Shown here in pieces: positions 47,855 through 59,415 of a stretch of 64,000 nt of DNA; position 1 is the first letter of the stretch; every line of letters begins with the position of its first letter. The notes under the pieces were generated by a model. It was not told where the DNA came from. It saw only the letters and a list, made by a program, of their open reading frames with translations, and did not search any database. The translations under genes were made by a program, and so were the position numbers. Location of the stretch: assembly GCF_000208865.1 (NCBI RefSeq), contig NC_018398.1, forward strand, positions 3,038,001 to 3,102,000. Reading direction: 5' to 3'. The DNA comes from Neospora caninum Liverpool (taxonomy: Eukaryota > Apicomplexa > Conoidasida > Eucoccidiorida > Sarcocystidae).

Positions 47855-49931
47855 TGAAGCTTGAGGAAAAGCAGCTGTTGAGACCCAATTCCCCTCCTCT
47901 GAATAGTCCGTCACCTAGCAGAAGAACCACAATGTTGGTAAAATCTTTGTAAGGGATGTGTGCAAAGCACAATTGCTTGGACACGCAACTGCTTTGTCAA
48001 TGGATTTCCGTCTCCTGCATGGTTGGTGAGTTGCCACGAAAGAAGTGGTGGCAGATGTACAACTGGCCAGTGGTCGTTGTACGCAATAAGACAATTTCAA
48101 AATTGCGGCACAGTTTACGTCATTCCACGTGGCGATCCCTTTCAGTTTCGGTCGGGCGCAACCAGCCGCAGCGATTTGCCGCCAGAGACATCGGTGACGC
48201 CAGCTTCGTTGACGATGCCAGAGGGTCAAGTGTTCAACGCAAAAAAAAAACATCGCTCTGCCGTGTCTGTGGTTTCTTCGTTTGTTAGCATGTAACACAG
48301 AAAGCGACCCCACGTTTAACTGCCAAAGCGTTGCCGAAACTCGACGGAGAGAGTCACCGGGCCGACAAGACACTGTGTCTCCGCACATGGCTAGTCAAGC
48401 TCTCAGAGGTAGAACACCGGGTAGAATGCCCACCGGTGCAAGTCGTGCAAGTACGTTCTGTGGCACCTCTGCATTGAGCTAGCAATGAATCGGCATTGGG
48501 GGAAAAGATCTTCACATATTATGTCGGCCATACCCCTCACGTGACCACCAGTGCGATGGAGAGTTAAAAACATATCTGAACTGCGCGAAAGAAGACGGGA
48601 ACTCATCACACTCCGTTTACCGTTTGCTTGCTCGAACTTGCTCAGAGCCCAAGCACTTGGAAGATGCCTTTGCTTCAGAGGGAATTTTTTGACAGTCGAT
48701 GCGGCTTTGTGTGGAGAACAAGGCAGCCCTGCCTGATTTAGTTTCGTTGCTGGCATCGCTCAACGAGAGACTTAGTGCCAAGCATTCTGTTTTGCGAAAG
48801 CAGATCTAAATTATTACGTATCAAGCATTTCTTAGTGTTTGAGTAGACGAAACGCCGGTTCTAGAAGAGTGTACAGGCACGACGTCTGGGCCAGCTATTG
48901 GGGGGCACCGTTTTTGCTCCAAGGCAACTTAGGGGAGTGCCTTCGCAAAAGCGATGTTACTCTCGAGCCGAGGCCCCAAGGACCGCAGAAGAGCCGTAAC
49001 AAAGCCAGCATCTGTCACGGCTTCGCGCAAGGAAAGTCTCTCTTCCCGGCTGCTAACTCGCCGACGCAAGTGGGAGAAGTTTGGGAAAGCAGCAGGGTGA
49101 ATTCCAAGAAGTCGATCTCGACTGTGCATACGGCACTTGAAGCGTCACAAGGAAAGCTGCCACCTCAGAAAGGTGCGAGGCTCGGCAGAGCTTCGCGTCT
49201 CCTGCAGCCCCATGAGTGTTGACTGCCTGTTCGAAAACTCTTTTCTGCGCCCCCAACAGGACGCTGAGTACCAGCTGCTCGGGTTTTTGCCCCACACAGT
49301 ATCGTTGAGGCTGCATTCGCGCGCCTCTTCTTCAACAAAGTTAGATGCACGTAACAAGCATTCGCTGCACCACCAGGAGGTTGCTTGCGCATGTGTAGAA
49401 AACGGCTTTGCAATGACGTCAGAACCTTCCGTTCCGTCATGGACGCGGTGCATACATGTCTGTTGAAAGCACGCTGCCAATGGCGCAAAACGAGCTAGAG
49501 GCATGGGGTAGCATTGGACTTCAGATTTTCCTTCTAGGTGTTCTGGCACTTTCCTCAAGGCAGAGATCCATTTTCTCGTACATGGACTGCTGCAGCGTCT
49601 TCTTCGGTGGATGCCGTCCACACTGATGAAGTCTCAGCCAGAAACGCTTTTTTAGTCGAGCAAACGCCGCCGCCCAGCCTCTTTCATAAACATTCTGGCA
49701 CACTAATTCCATCAAATAAGGATAACGGAGTGGAACACGACTTTTGCTTTCGTTCGAACAATGAAACGCCTCCTCGAACCCGCGTCTCCACGCAGCCTTC
49801 TTCCGTGACCAGGTGGACTAAGATCAGCAGCAAACGCGACAAAACGCTGACACACGCGTGTCAGTTGCGATCCGTCAGTCTTCATTCCCACAGCCTGCGT
49901 CCCTTGTGGCCATGAAGGGGAGGAAAACTTC
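47855..49931. other. Intergenic region upstream of the TSP1 gene
   Basis: No supported gene. An acceptor-like tract just upstream of 47914 (minus strand) leaves open that the neighbouring minus gene has another 5' exon here. The promoter and 5' untranslated region of the TSP1 gene should lie in the right half. Confidence 0.4.
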
Positions 49932-52900
49932 ATGGCGATGTATGTTTTTGTTCCGGGAAGGGGGTGTGCGTTGGTGCACGCAGTGGCTGTGCTCTTCTCT
50001 CTAGCGGGATCGCTGCTGTTGACAACGCCCCTCCTAACAGCTTGTTACCTTAAAATCGAACATGGCAGCTTGCCCTTGGGTGAGAGTTTGAGCAGAGGAA
50101 AGGTGAAAGCTCCCCTGACACTAGCTAAATATGAAACTGCGTTCACTTCCACCGGATACGCTGCATTTGAGCGGTTTGCTTTCGTACCCCTCACGAAAGA
50201 GAAGCTCGCTGTCATGTATAATTGGTGTCCGGAGCAGGAACGATATAATAATACCTACGTGGGAACCGAGCCTCTCTTTCTTTCTTGTCGAGTACGTGTA
50301 GAGTTCTTCACCTATAAGGGCGAGCGAGCTCAGCAAGAGTACTATGTCGGTAGCACGCTGCATTCTCGTTCCGCTTTCACATATGCAAACTTCGCCAAGT
50401 ATCCGGAACTGAAAGCGCTCGGATTCTGGGTCCACGGCCCACACGAGGGCGCGAATTCGAACAAAGTGGTGATTGCTTTCTGGACAGCTCGGTGCAAATC
50501 TCCACAAGAGGCGCGCGTGTGCACGGGCTCCAGCTCGTGTACAGTAAACCTGAAAAAATCTGTAGATACCGCCAACGTTTCTTGCCTCGCTCAACTGTAC
50601 GGCGCCCATTCAGTCACAGTGCCCAAGGGAGAACGCATGTGCTCTGGAGACACACCCTGGGCTCATGGCTCGGCAGACTGCTACCACTACGAGCTGCCTA
50701 ATGCGGCACAGGCAGTGCGGAGTGAGGAATCTGGATGGCAAAAAGATTCCTCGGGCAGGGGCCATGGCTACCGACTGGGTTCTCCAGAGGACGTCGCCCA
50801 GCATGGCGGTAGGTACGGGTCGGTCTTTATCGTTAGGATTCCCCCTGGAGACGGGCAAACGCCGGAGTGGGAAACTCTCGTTGCGAGTGATGTGTATCTC
50901 GACTACGGCCACGGCCAAGCCAACGCACTCTGGGCAGACGCGGGTGGAGGAACTGCGACTGAAGCTCGCTACGCAGTCACTTTCTACACACATCAGTGGG
51001 ATCTGGTTGGCGACAAGCCCGTTCTGTGGCCGCAGTGTCTCACCCAGCTGATAGCGGATGACGGCAGCCTTGTCCAGAACAACGGTCTGTTAAACAAGAA
51101 GTGTTCCAGCTGCTCGTCGCCACCCATGAGCCGCGTCCACCCCAAGACGCGGAAATGGGCCAGCGTCTGTACGAGCGATAAACCCGACGCTCCGGGTGTC
51201 TTCATCAACGACGTGCTGGCTGTCGATTCCAAGGCAGTCCTCCCGACGGCCGGTACACCCCTGCAGACGCCGTCAAGCGTCGCAGTGGACTCACGTGCTC
51301 AAATCGTACCACTTGGAGAACAAGGTGATTGGCTGCTGTTCTGGAGAAGGTCCATACTGACGCAAACGCGCCTCGCTGAAGGCGTCCCTTTCTGGGGACA
51401 GATTCAGGAGGCGAAGCTCATGGTGGCGAAGTGGACTATCAACGGAAAAGGGACCTTGACTTCGATCAAAGAAATGTCCGGTGGGCAAAGTGTCCTGGAA
51501 TATTCGGAACCCCGAATCAGTCCTCTTGGACCCCAGAATAGCTTCTTGGTGGGTTACAGCGGCGCGCTGCGCCGGACGACGACTCTTGCGAGTATTTCGG
51601 AAGGAGAGGTTGACGGATCAACGACTTTCACCATGGAACGGATCCTCGGGAGTGTTCTCAATAACGGGGCTTTCACTACAGACTGGTTACCGCTTCCGGA
51701 CGAATCTGTTTTCTGGGTCACTCGGTTCTCCAGAGGGAATGATTCCGGGGGGCACGAAACCCTCTGGCCCAACGGCTCGTCCCCCGCCATCAAGCTACAG
51801 TTCGTTCGCGTCTACAAAACTACAGAAGACCCATCATGCGCTGTCAAGTAAGCCGGGCTTGGTTGTCTTCAAAGTGCAGGGAAACCACACTGGGCAGTTA
51901 TGCATATATATTCACACGCATTTGCCCCTACGTATATTCGTATGCGTATATATATATATATATATATATGTATACATACATATATGTCATACGGACAGAG
52001 AAGAACGAGCAGGTAACTGACTAGGACAGACACGTTTCGTCTAGCACTTCGTTTATATTGAGGCTTTCGTGTCCTGACTTTCGTGGAGAGGATTTCTGTT
52101 GCGAATGATGTGCTGCAAGGTGGAATCAGGAAGCTTCCTGCGACTCCACTTGCCACCGACACGAAGTTTTGGAGGGGGTTGTGCCGAAGGACGATACGAC
52201 GTGCACTCTGAACCCTGGGGTCATTCGTTCCCTAAGCTGTCGGCAGGGAGCCTGTAAGCGTTTGGAAATTTCCAGAGTGTACGAAGGCGTCGCTACTGTC
52301 CAGGACTCGTCGGTTGGACAGCAAAATGCCCTTCGGGTCTCGGATGGCGATGTGAAGACATTCGCCCAGTTCGAAGCTCGCCCCACTGCCTTTACTTTGG
52401 AACTGAAGGAGGCGAGCGACGTTTGGGAAGTGTCTCTCGCATTTCTCGTGAAGCCGGGGGACTGGGACACAGGCGCTCGGTTCACGTGTGTCACATATGA
52501 TCGACAGCAGAATGCTTTGGCATCTCGGGAAGGATTCCTTGGCAGAATTCCTCCCGCCAATATCCTGGAGCCCCTAGAGAACTGGGCGGTGTCTTTATGG
52601 ACCTGGCAACACATAAGACTGTTCGGTGTGCAAACACTGGAGTGCTGGGCACATGTCAGCTCAGTAGATCGCGAGATTATCTTGGCTGAAGCGGAACTCA
52701 TAGGCAAGGCCTCTGGTTCCTGTCCGCCTGAGGGCTTCTTCGGTCTCTCGGCGTGTCGCTCCGAGACTGCGAGGCTCGTTTTCGACGTCGCGACGCTCGA
52801 CTGCCAGGGGAACTGGAGTGAATGGAGTCTCTGTGACGCCAACTGTCTCTCGACCCGAATGTTTACAAAGACGCGGGAAGCCCAGTGGGGAGGCAGGCCT

Positions 52901-54729
52901 TGCGAGATGATACAGAGAAAACCATGTGGCGGTAAGTGACACCCGAAAAAGGTGTAGGCTCACTCGGACGGGCTTAGTCAGCCAGAAACATTTCGTAAGA
53001 ACACCCCCCCGAACATGCCTTTTCCCATGAAGTCACTGCCGTCTCCCACGTAGCTGAAATAAAAGAGAACTTCTGCGCTTTGGGTTCGATGGCGCCGGTG
53101 ATCCAGTTTGCGGGGGCAGATGCATACTGATGCTAGACACACGTAAGGCTACACGCTAACTACGGTTACCTTGCCACATGAAGAGATTCCTGAATGCTCT
53201 TCCTGAGGCGGAAACCCCAGCTCACCAAAAGCGCTGCCATACACTCAAGAAAAATGGTTTCGCGCAGCGCTCTTGAAGGCCTTTCAGGGTATCGCTTTTA
53301 ACGGCAACTAGGGCCCCCAACGCCTCTCGTTGAGTGAAGCGGTTTTCCCGTTGTCACAGAAAAATCAATAATGCTCCCTACGCTCTGTTTATTGCCGAGA
53401 AGCCGCCACCCGCTCGCGGCAACCCGTTAAAAAACGCATAAGCACTGCGCACACACTGTAACCCGGAAGTTGTCACATGATGCGCTTTGGCAAAAGACGG
53501 TTTTGAGGGACCTACACAGATCTCTTTACAAACAGACACACCGCGTTATCTTACTCGTGAAGATTTTTCGGATCGCTTCTCAGGACCACAAGCTGATCGG
53601 AAACTTCTAGCCCCTTTTTGTCGAGAGTGGTGTTGAGGAACCCGTGCACTTGTTTGCTCTACACAGTCGATTCAGTTTTTCTGGCTGTGTTTTTTCAGAG
53701 GGGCCCTTTTGCCCATCCAGATCCGACTCTGAAAGGACCGAGGCTCTGATCGATCAGCGTCGATCGTGTGTTTTCAAAGAAGGACCGTGGTCTGAATGTC
53801 TCCATTGTCGCCAACTTCGGCGACGCCAGATTTTGAGAGAGGCTGCTGGCCCCGGAGTCGATCCCTGCCCCGACGTCCTTGAGATGCAGTTTTGCAATGA
53901 AACGTGCCGTCTTCAGTATGATTTTGCGTACACCGCAAGTTCCACTTATCCTCCAATCACCACTCTCCCTGCTCGACTCTTTACTGTCGTCGCGCTCACC
54001 ACGACACTTGCGCCTCTCTCGTGGCGTCGATGGTTTACTGTCGAGCGGCTGACTACAGCAGCTTGGCTCCTAGTCGCTGCACTTCTCTTCTTGTTCCTGG
54101 GTCTCTGCATTTTCTGCTCGTTTCGTAAGAACACACCTGAGACACCGGAGCCTCTAGAGTATTCCCCAGATGAAGAAATTCCGCCTCCAGTCCCCACCCT
54201 CACTAGCATGACACGCCGCACAACCGTTAGAATTCAGTCTGCTGCGTCCACGATGGCCAGCATTGTTGCGGCCTCAGAGGACTCTGGTTCGCCTTCCGCG
54301 GACGACAAACAGTCCCGCAAATCGCATTCGCTAGCCGTTAACGGTCAGGCGAACCAGTCTAGGACATCAAGGAGAGTCCTGTTCTACGACACACGAGAGT
54401 CTACTGCTGGCGGGTTCAGCGCAGAACGGGAGAAGGGTTGCAGGCCCACACCTGCAGCTGATGGCAACGGCGAAGGAAGGGAAAGTCCTTTTGGATTAGT
54501 GCCTGTCCGATGTGAGACAGAGCTGCCGCATGTCACCCAAATTCTGCCAGGTCAAGATCGCAGCAAACAGAAAAATGTGGAGATCTCGGAACTTACCGGT
54601 GTACGACAGGGCGGCGGGAACAGGCCAGCATCACCCATCGTTGGATTGGCCGCGCCCACCTTCCAACACTCGGGTGTCGTTTTTTCGGCGCATGTGAATC
54701 CGACGGTACAGGCAGGGAACACGGTATGA
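49932..54729 (+). CDS. Type I membrane protein with thrombospondin type 1 domains, 1252 aa
   Basis: A predicted surface or micronemal protein. Three exons: 49932-51847, 52120-52931, 53699-54729; phases agree (3759 nt). The N-terminus (MAMYVFVPGRGCALVHAVAV then LFSLAGSLLLTTPLLTA) is hydrophobic, as for a signal peptide. A long ectodomain of about 600 residues, with an early Cys pair and many Trp/Tyr, has no family I recognise. Residues about 690-850 (DGDVKTFAQFEARPTAFTLE, LFGVQTLECWAHVSS) have a beta-sandwich look, perhaps discoidin-like. A TSP1 domain follows near residue 869 (NWSEWSLCDANC, with WGGRPCE) and a second, degenerate one near 945 (GPWSECLHCRQ). A membrane segment lies at about 1028-1050 (WLLVAALLFLFLGLCIFC), and a 200-residue tail ends QAGNTV. 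TSP1 modules in apicomplexans occur in host-cell adhesins, but the tail has no Trp, unlike the TRAP family. It could instead be a structural surface protein. Confidence 0.85.
51942..51969. repeat. (TA)n microsatellite in the first TSP1-gene intron
   Basis: TA run of about 28 bp inside the 272-nt intron between exons 1 and 2; the first such tract after a gap of about 20 kb. Confidence 0.85.
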
Positions 54730-56876
54730 CAAGAGGCCGTCACAGCCTCAGTGCCACGCGCTGTCGGATCTGAGGCTCTTGCCTGTCGGGATGTGAACGA
54801 AACGCAGGGAAACGACGGGTTGGAAAACAGGGAACGGCCCCAGTTCGGCGGATGTCACGAGCGACTCGTCCCGTTTCCTCGTTCCGTGGAGGAAGACGAC
54901 GCGGTATGTACATCGCTTCCCTAACGACGCGGAGAGTATCGGTGGGAAACGAATGGGACACCAGCTGTGTGTCAACGAGATGAACGTCTCAAACACAAGA
55001 CATTCAGGAAGTAAAACAGCATGCGCCCCCAGAACATAACGGATAGGAAAAGTAAAGCTTTGTTCATTTGGTGGTTTCTGGTTTCCAGAGTTCGGTCACG
55101 CCCTGCTGAAAGGCAACGGCCGAAAAACGATATCCCGAAAACTTTTATCGTTACCAGGAACACGTGAAGCCCCCATCCAACCTCTCTGTTGGAAACGATG
55201 TAAACTGTCGGGTTTCATTTGGCCAGTCTGTTTTCTCTCTGCGTGTCGCTGTTCCTTTCTTCAACACTGGGTTTTGCTTAAAGGCGTGAAAGCACACAGC
55301 GGCCCACAGCCTTTTGCTTAACCACTCAGGGCATAACGCCGGTAGAGCACTCTGACACTTTTGAGGAAGGTCAGGACTCAACAAGCCGGAAGCCTTGAAG
55401 AGAGATGCCAGTTTCTCTCACTTTCGAGTGGATCTACGATTCGCCCTCAACGGTGAAGCTTCCTTCTTGCCCGAGCGGTTTCCTCTCTGAAAACACTGTG
55501 CTCCGTGTCATGTGCGCGTCTCGCAACTCAACAGAGGTGCATTTCGCCTCCGAACTTCTCTGCCTCATTCATCGCGCGCGCTACACTAGGAACGAACGAT
55601 GTCTGTAAAACCCCACCTACGTCGCCACGAAAACTGAATTCCCTACGTATCTGTGTTCCTCAACACTGGACTGGCATTCCTGAAGAGAGGAGCCCGCTAG
55701 TTGTGCGCGCGAATTCTCTGTGAGGGTACTCATGGTACAGCGCCGTCCCGAGTTTGGCTACAGGCAAGAGCTACTTTTCCCGATGCCGACGCACCCTGAA
55801 AAAAATTACTCGCCAAGAGTTTCGACGCAAACGCACGGGAAAAAACACGGTTTTCGGTTCCTCGCGTACCCCAGCGGGTGTCTCGGGGACTACGAGAAGA
55901 TCGAAAGGTGGAGAGCGGCGTCGGCCGGCTCTCACAAAAAACTCTTTCGTCTCTTTGCAGCTCTCTGCGGATCCCGTCTATCTCCTTTCCCCACAGCAAC
56001 ACGAGCCACGGCGACGGCGCACACTTCCGCGGAAAACAATTTCTCTTTTTCGCTGCTGGTCCCGCCCCTTGCACACCCTCTCCGCCACAACCCCTCTAGG
56101 CCTCCTTTGCTTGTTTACTTGCATTTCTTCGGGCAGGGGTGTTCCTACACACACCGTCACTCAAGACATCTTCGGACCCGCCGAACCTTTCCCTTCACAA
56201 ATGTCTCCTCGTTTGTGTCAACCTGCAGGCGCCTCCAAGACACAAGAGACAACCGGCGGCTTCACTCAGCACAGGTGCTTTCTGCCGCTTCTCACGGATG
56301 TGTGCACACTTCCCGTGTATCTGCAACGGACAAACCGCGAGAAGTTGAGGCAGACATCTGGTTCGGGAGCACGGTGCGCCAAGAGTTGTGGTCTCGAAAG
56401 CAACCGCGTGAAAAGGCAACGCACGCACAACACAGGGCCTACGCTGGAGTCAGGTGCAAAGAGGCCACGCAACAGAACCCATGCCGTGAAGAATTATACA
56501 CACGCATGCAGGTGTTTAGGGGACTCGCACACGCGTATGTGGTTTCGTCCAGATAAAAATCTGTGCATCTATGAAAGCTTAGGACAACAGCACACGACCC
56601 CTTCGTGTGAACATGCATAACATGAAAGTGGGTACACCCAACCGACTGCGATACGAAACAGCGACTGGTGCCTGTCCTGTTCCCCAAAGAGTGCCATGCT
56701 CTGTCCTTCCCGCCGTTTCTCGGCTGTACCCGCCCCCACTGAAAAGAACCAGCTTTGCGATGCGTCAACACGCGACAAAAAACGCACGAGCAGAATTCCC
56801 CCTCACAACCTTTTCCGGTAAACGCAGATATATATATATACACATATAAAGTACTTACCATTTCTCTGCTATTTAC

Positions 56877-56942
<66 letters not shown>

Positions 56943-56995
56943 GTATATATATATGTATACACATACATATATGCATGTAGAGTTTCCTTGGGCGT
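54730..56995. other. Convergent intergenic region
   Basis: Holds the 3' untranslated regions of the TSP1 gene and OST5. Overlapping plus-strand frames of 278 and 288 codons at 55720-56620 are open together on the same strand, which argues against either being coding. A TA-rich tract lies at 56828-56968. Confidence 0.45.
56828..56968. repeat. TA-rich compound tract downstream of OST5
   Basis: About 140 bp of tatata runs with regularly spaced tatg steps just after the OST5 stop codon (minus strand). Confidence 0.85.
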
Positions 56996-57325
56996 TTAGT
57001 AATAGACGCCCGAGGAGAGAAGAAGGAAGGCGACAGCAAATCCCAAGAAGAGTGAGGCGACGGCTGACCACAGGATTTCCTTGGCGAGACTCCTCTCGCG
57101 GGCCGAGTAGCGAATGTGGAAGATGATGAAGCTCGCACTGATGACGAGCCCCAGGAAAAGAAGAACGAGGGAAATGCCCTCAAAGAGACGAGGTGCAATG
57201 AAAATGGGGAAAGGCACGTATTGCGCTGCACTCGCCAAGAGCGGGGCGTGCGGAGACACCGGCGATGCTGCCGCAGGCACGACAAAGAACGAAAAGACAA
57301 ACGGAAAGAGCATCGTGCACGCCAT
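56996..57325 (-). CDS. OST5: Oligosaccharyltransferase subunit OST5/TMEM258, 109 aa
   Basis: A small two-helix ER membrane subunit of the complex that transfers N-glycans to nascent proteins. The C-terminal 60 residues match the family: PRLFEGISLVLLFLGLVISA, a short loop with SARERSLAKEILWS, then AVASLFLGFAVAFLLLSSGV and YY. Human TMEM258 (79 aa) has [20 protein letters not shown] in the same place. A single exon with the ATG at 57325 in a good context (ctATGGcg). The protein has about 30 extra residues at the N-terminus, starting MACTMLFPFVFSFFVV, which form a third hydrophobic stretch that may be a signal sequence. The gene diverges from VAMP7 2 kb away. Confidence 0.85.
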   Translation of the reverse strand: MACTMLFPFVFSFFVVPAAASPVSPHAPLLASAAQYVPFPIFIAPRLFEGISLVLLFLGLVISASFIIFHIRYSARERSLAKEILWSAVASLFLGFAVAFLLLSSGVYY

Positions 57326-59415
57326 AGAGATTACCTGCTTTCGAGTTCCTGGGGAAAGAGGAAAAACTGACAGGAGACACACACGAAGTGGAGGAGAGAC
57401 TCGAAGTTGCGAGAGCGAACAGAAAGGCCGAGCATCGACAGAGGAGCGACGGACACCGCCAAGGATGAACCGCTTTTCAAGAGGAGGAAGTTCGGTTCCG
57501 AAGAGACTGGTCACCGCGAAGAGAAGAAAACGATCCGGGGAGAAGACTCAGATGGCCCAGAACGAATTTGCAGGGCGAGCGAGCGGAGAAGCTCGCCCCG
57601 AGGACGGCGAAGACGAGGAAGAGAACGCGGAGGAGCGGGACATCGGCGAGAATTTTGCACACGGGGCTAGACAGGCCAGCGAGGAAGACGGTAGAAACTG
57701 GGAAACACTTGAAAAATCAGACGAATTCGCGGTTTCGCGAACTGGGCTGGCCATACGAAAAGGACGAAGACGGGGGATGCGCCGCAAACAAACTCCGAGA
57801 GGAGATTTTCGTTTCTTACGATGGGGACAATGCGAGTGTGAGAGTTTCGCTTTGCTTTTCCTTTTTCAAGGAGACGCGAAGAAGAATCGTAAAAAGGCGA
57901 GGCGAAACATCCGAAAAGACGAGCGGGGAAAAATCTACATCGGCGTGGTGCGCCAGTTAGAAATGCGACAAAAAAGCGCAAAAAGACAAACAGCGTTGGC
58001 CACCGCCCAAAGGGCCAGGAACTCGCTAGTCTCCAAACGTTACAAAGGAATCCACGGTCACACATACCCTGAGACTGTCTTGCAGCTGCTTCGATTTTTT
58101 GTGTCCCTCTAAACACACACTATGTGGATCCCGACGTGTGTCCAAATTAATATCTACTTTCGTGTCTACAAAAATTGCATTTGCACGTGTCCACTTGTGT
58201 ATCGCTATGCGCAAACACTACCTTTGTGTCCATCGTTGCATGTAGTGGTGTACATTTCTCGGATAGGAGTTTTAGGCGAGACGCTTCCTTTGTCTCGGGC
58301 CAAGCCGAGGCGAGCAACCTTCCGAACACGAAAAGGGTTTTCGAGGGGAAGAAACGCGGGAACGACACGAGAAAGACTTCTGTTTTGACGTGAGCGCTTG
58401 GAACGGAAATGCGTTTCTTGGCGCCGTGAAAGAGAAGGGGACCGAATGCGCGCCCGTGCGTTCTGCCAAAGGTCGTTTCCAGTCTCGGCTACTTTAGTTT
58501 CCTCCTTTTCGTCGCCGATTGACAAGACGCCGTTCCTTTCCAGGCGCACGAGACGAGGCCATGCGTCTGTCTTCTGATCCGCGGGAGACACACGCAGTGC
58601 ATGCGCTCGCTGTTGTCGCTTTTGTGCGCTCGCTAAGCGCTCCGACGCATACTTTTCAGCGACTACTGCCGGGTGCAAACAGTGGACCGGCTACCCGCTT
58701 CTGAAGTCCTGTTTCCGGTTTTCTGGAGAGCTAGAGCGGCTGCGGAAGAACATATTGTTTTCTAAAGGAGAGCGCGGATTCTCTCACCGTTACAGACTGG
58801 TTCACGCGTACGAGACGCCTCGGCGCGACACGGAAGGCACGAGACTGGAAAGCGAACGCTTTGCATCTTTCGTGTTTCCACCAGGGGTCAAGGCTTTCCG
58901 CCGTTGTGTTTTCCCTGTTTGACGCTGCGTTCTGGGGGCGCGTCTCGTCCCCGTTTGGGCTTCTATCTTTCCGCAGGGAGAGGAGAGAGTCTTGAGCGGA
59001 GACCTTTGCGGGCCATGAAGACACTGCCTTGTCCCCTTCTCAGTCGAGTCTCGCTTTCTAAGAGATCCTGCACACTTTCATCTGTGTAGGATTGCGCGAG
59101 TTCTCCGCGACTGGACGGTCTGCAGGTTCCTGGGCTGACAGACAGGGCGAGGGGAAGGAGAAAAACTGGAGCACGTGAACTGTCTTCTTTCTTCATCTTG
59201 GTCTTTTGGCTTCCATCTGTAAATATCCAAATGTGTGTGCGCCTCCTCGTGCGCCCGTCGAGACGCCCTCCCGTGCCAAGCATTCTCTGGTTTTTCCCAG
59301 ATCGAGAACTGCGTGTATGTCGCGCTCCTAAGAAGGACTCGAGACGCGCACACGCGCGGTGAAACTGATCGATGAACACACGCACTCGACAACCGAGCAT
59401 TCTAAATCCACTGCG
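57326..59415. promoter_or_regulatory. Bidirectional region between OST5 and VAMP7 genes
   Basis: The two genes diverge, so both promoters should lie here. A 332-codon plus-strand frame (57114-58112) is rich in Arg, Lys and Glu and is antisense to OST5 and its upstream region; I regard it as spurious. No repeat or TATA box stands out. Confidence 0.4.

Noticed and set aside
55720..56620. Two overlapping plus-strand frames of 278 and 288 codons
   Set aside because: They are open at the same place on the same strand, both read as random sequence, and neither shows splice signals or a domain.
57114..58112. A 332-codon plus-strand frame opposite OST5
   Set aside because: It is antisense to a well-recognised gene and is Arg/Lys/Glu-rich as expected from purine-rich antisense DNA.
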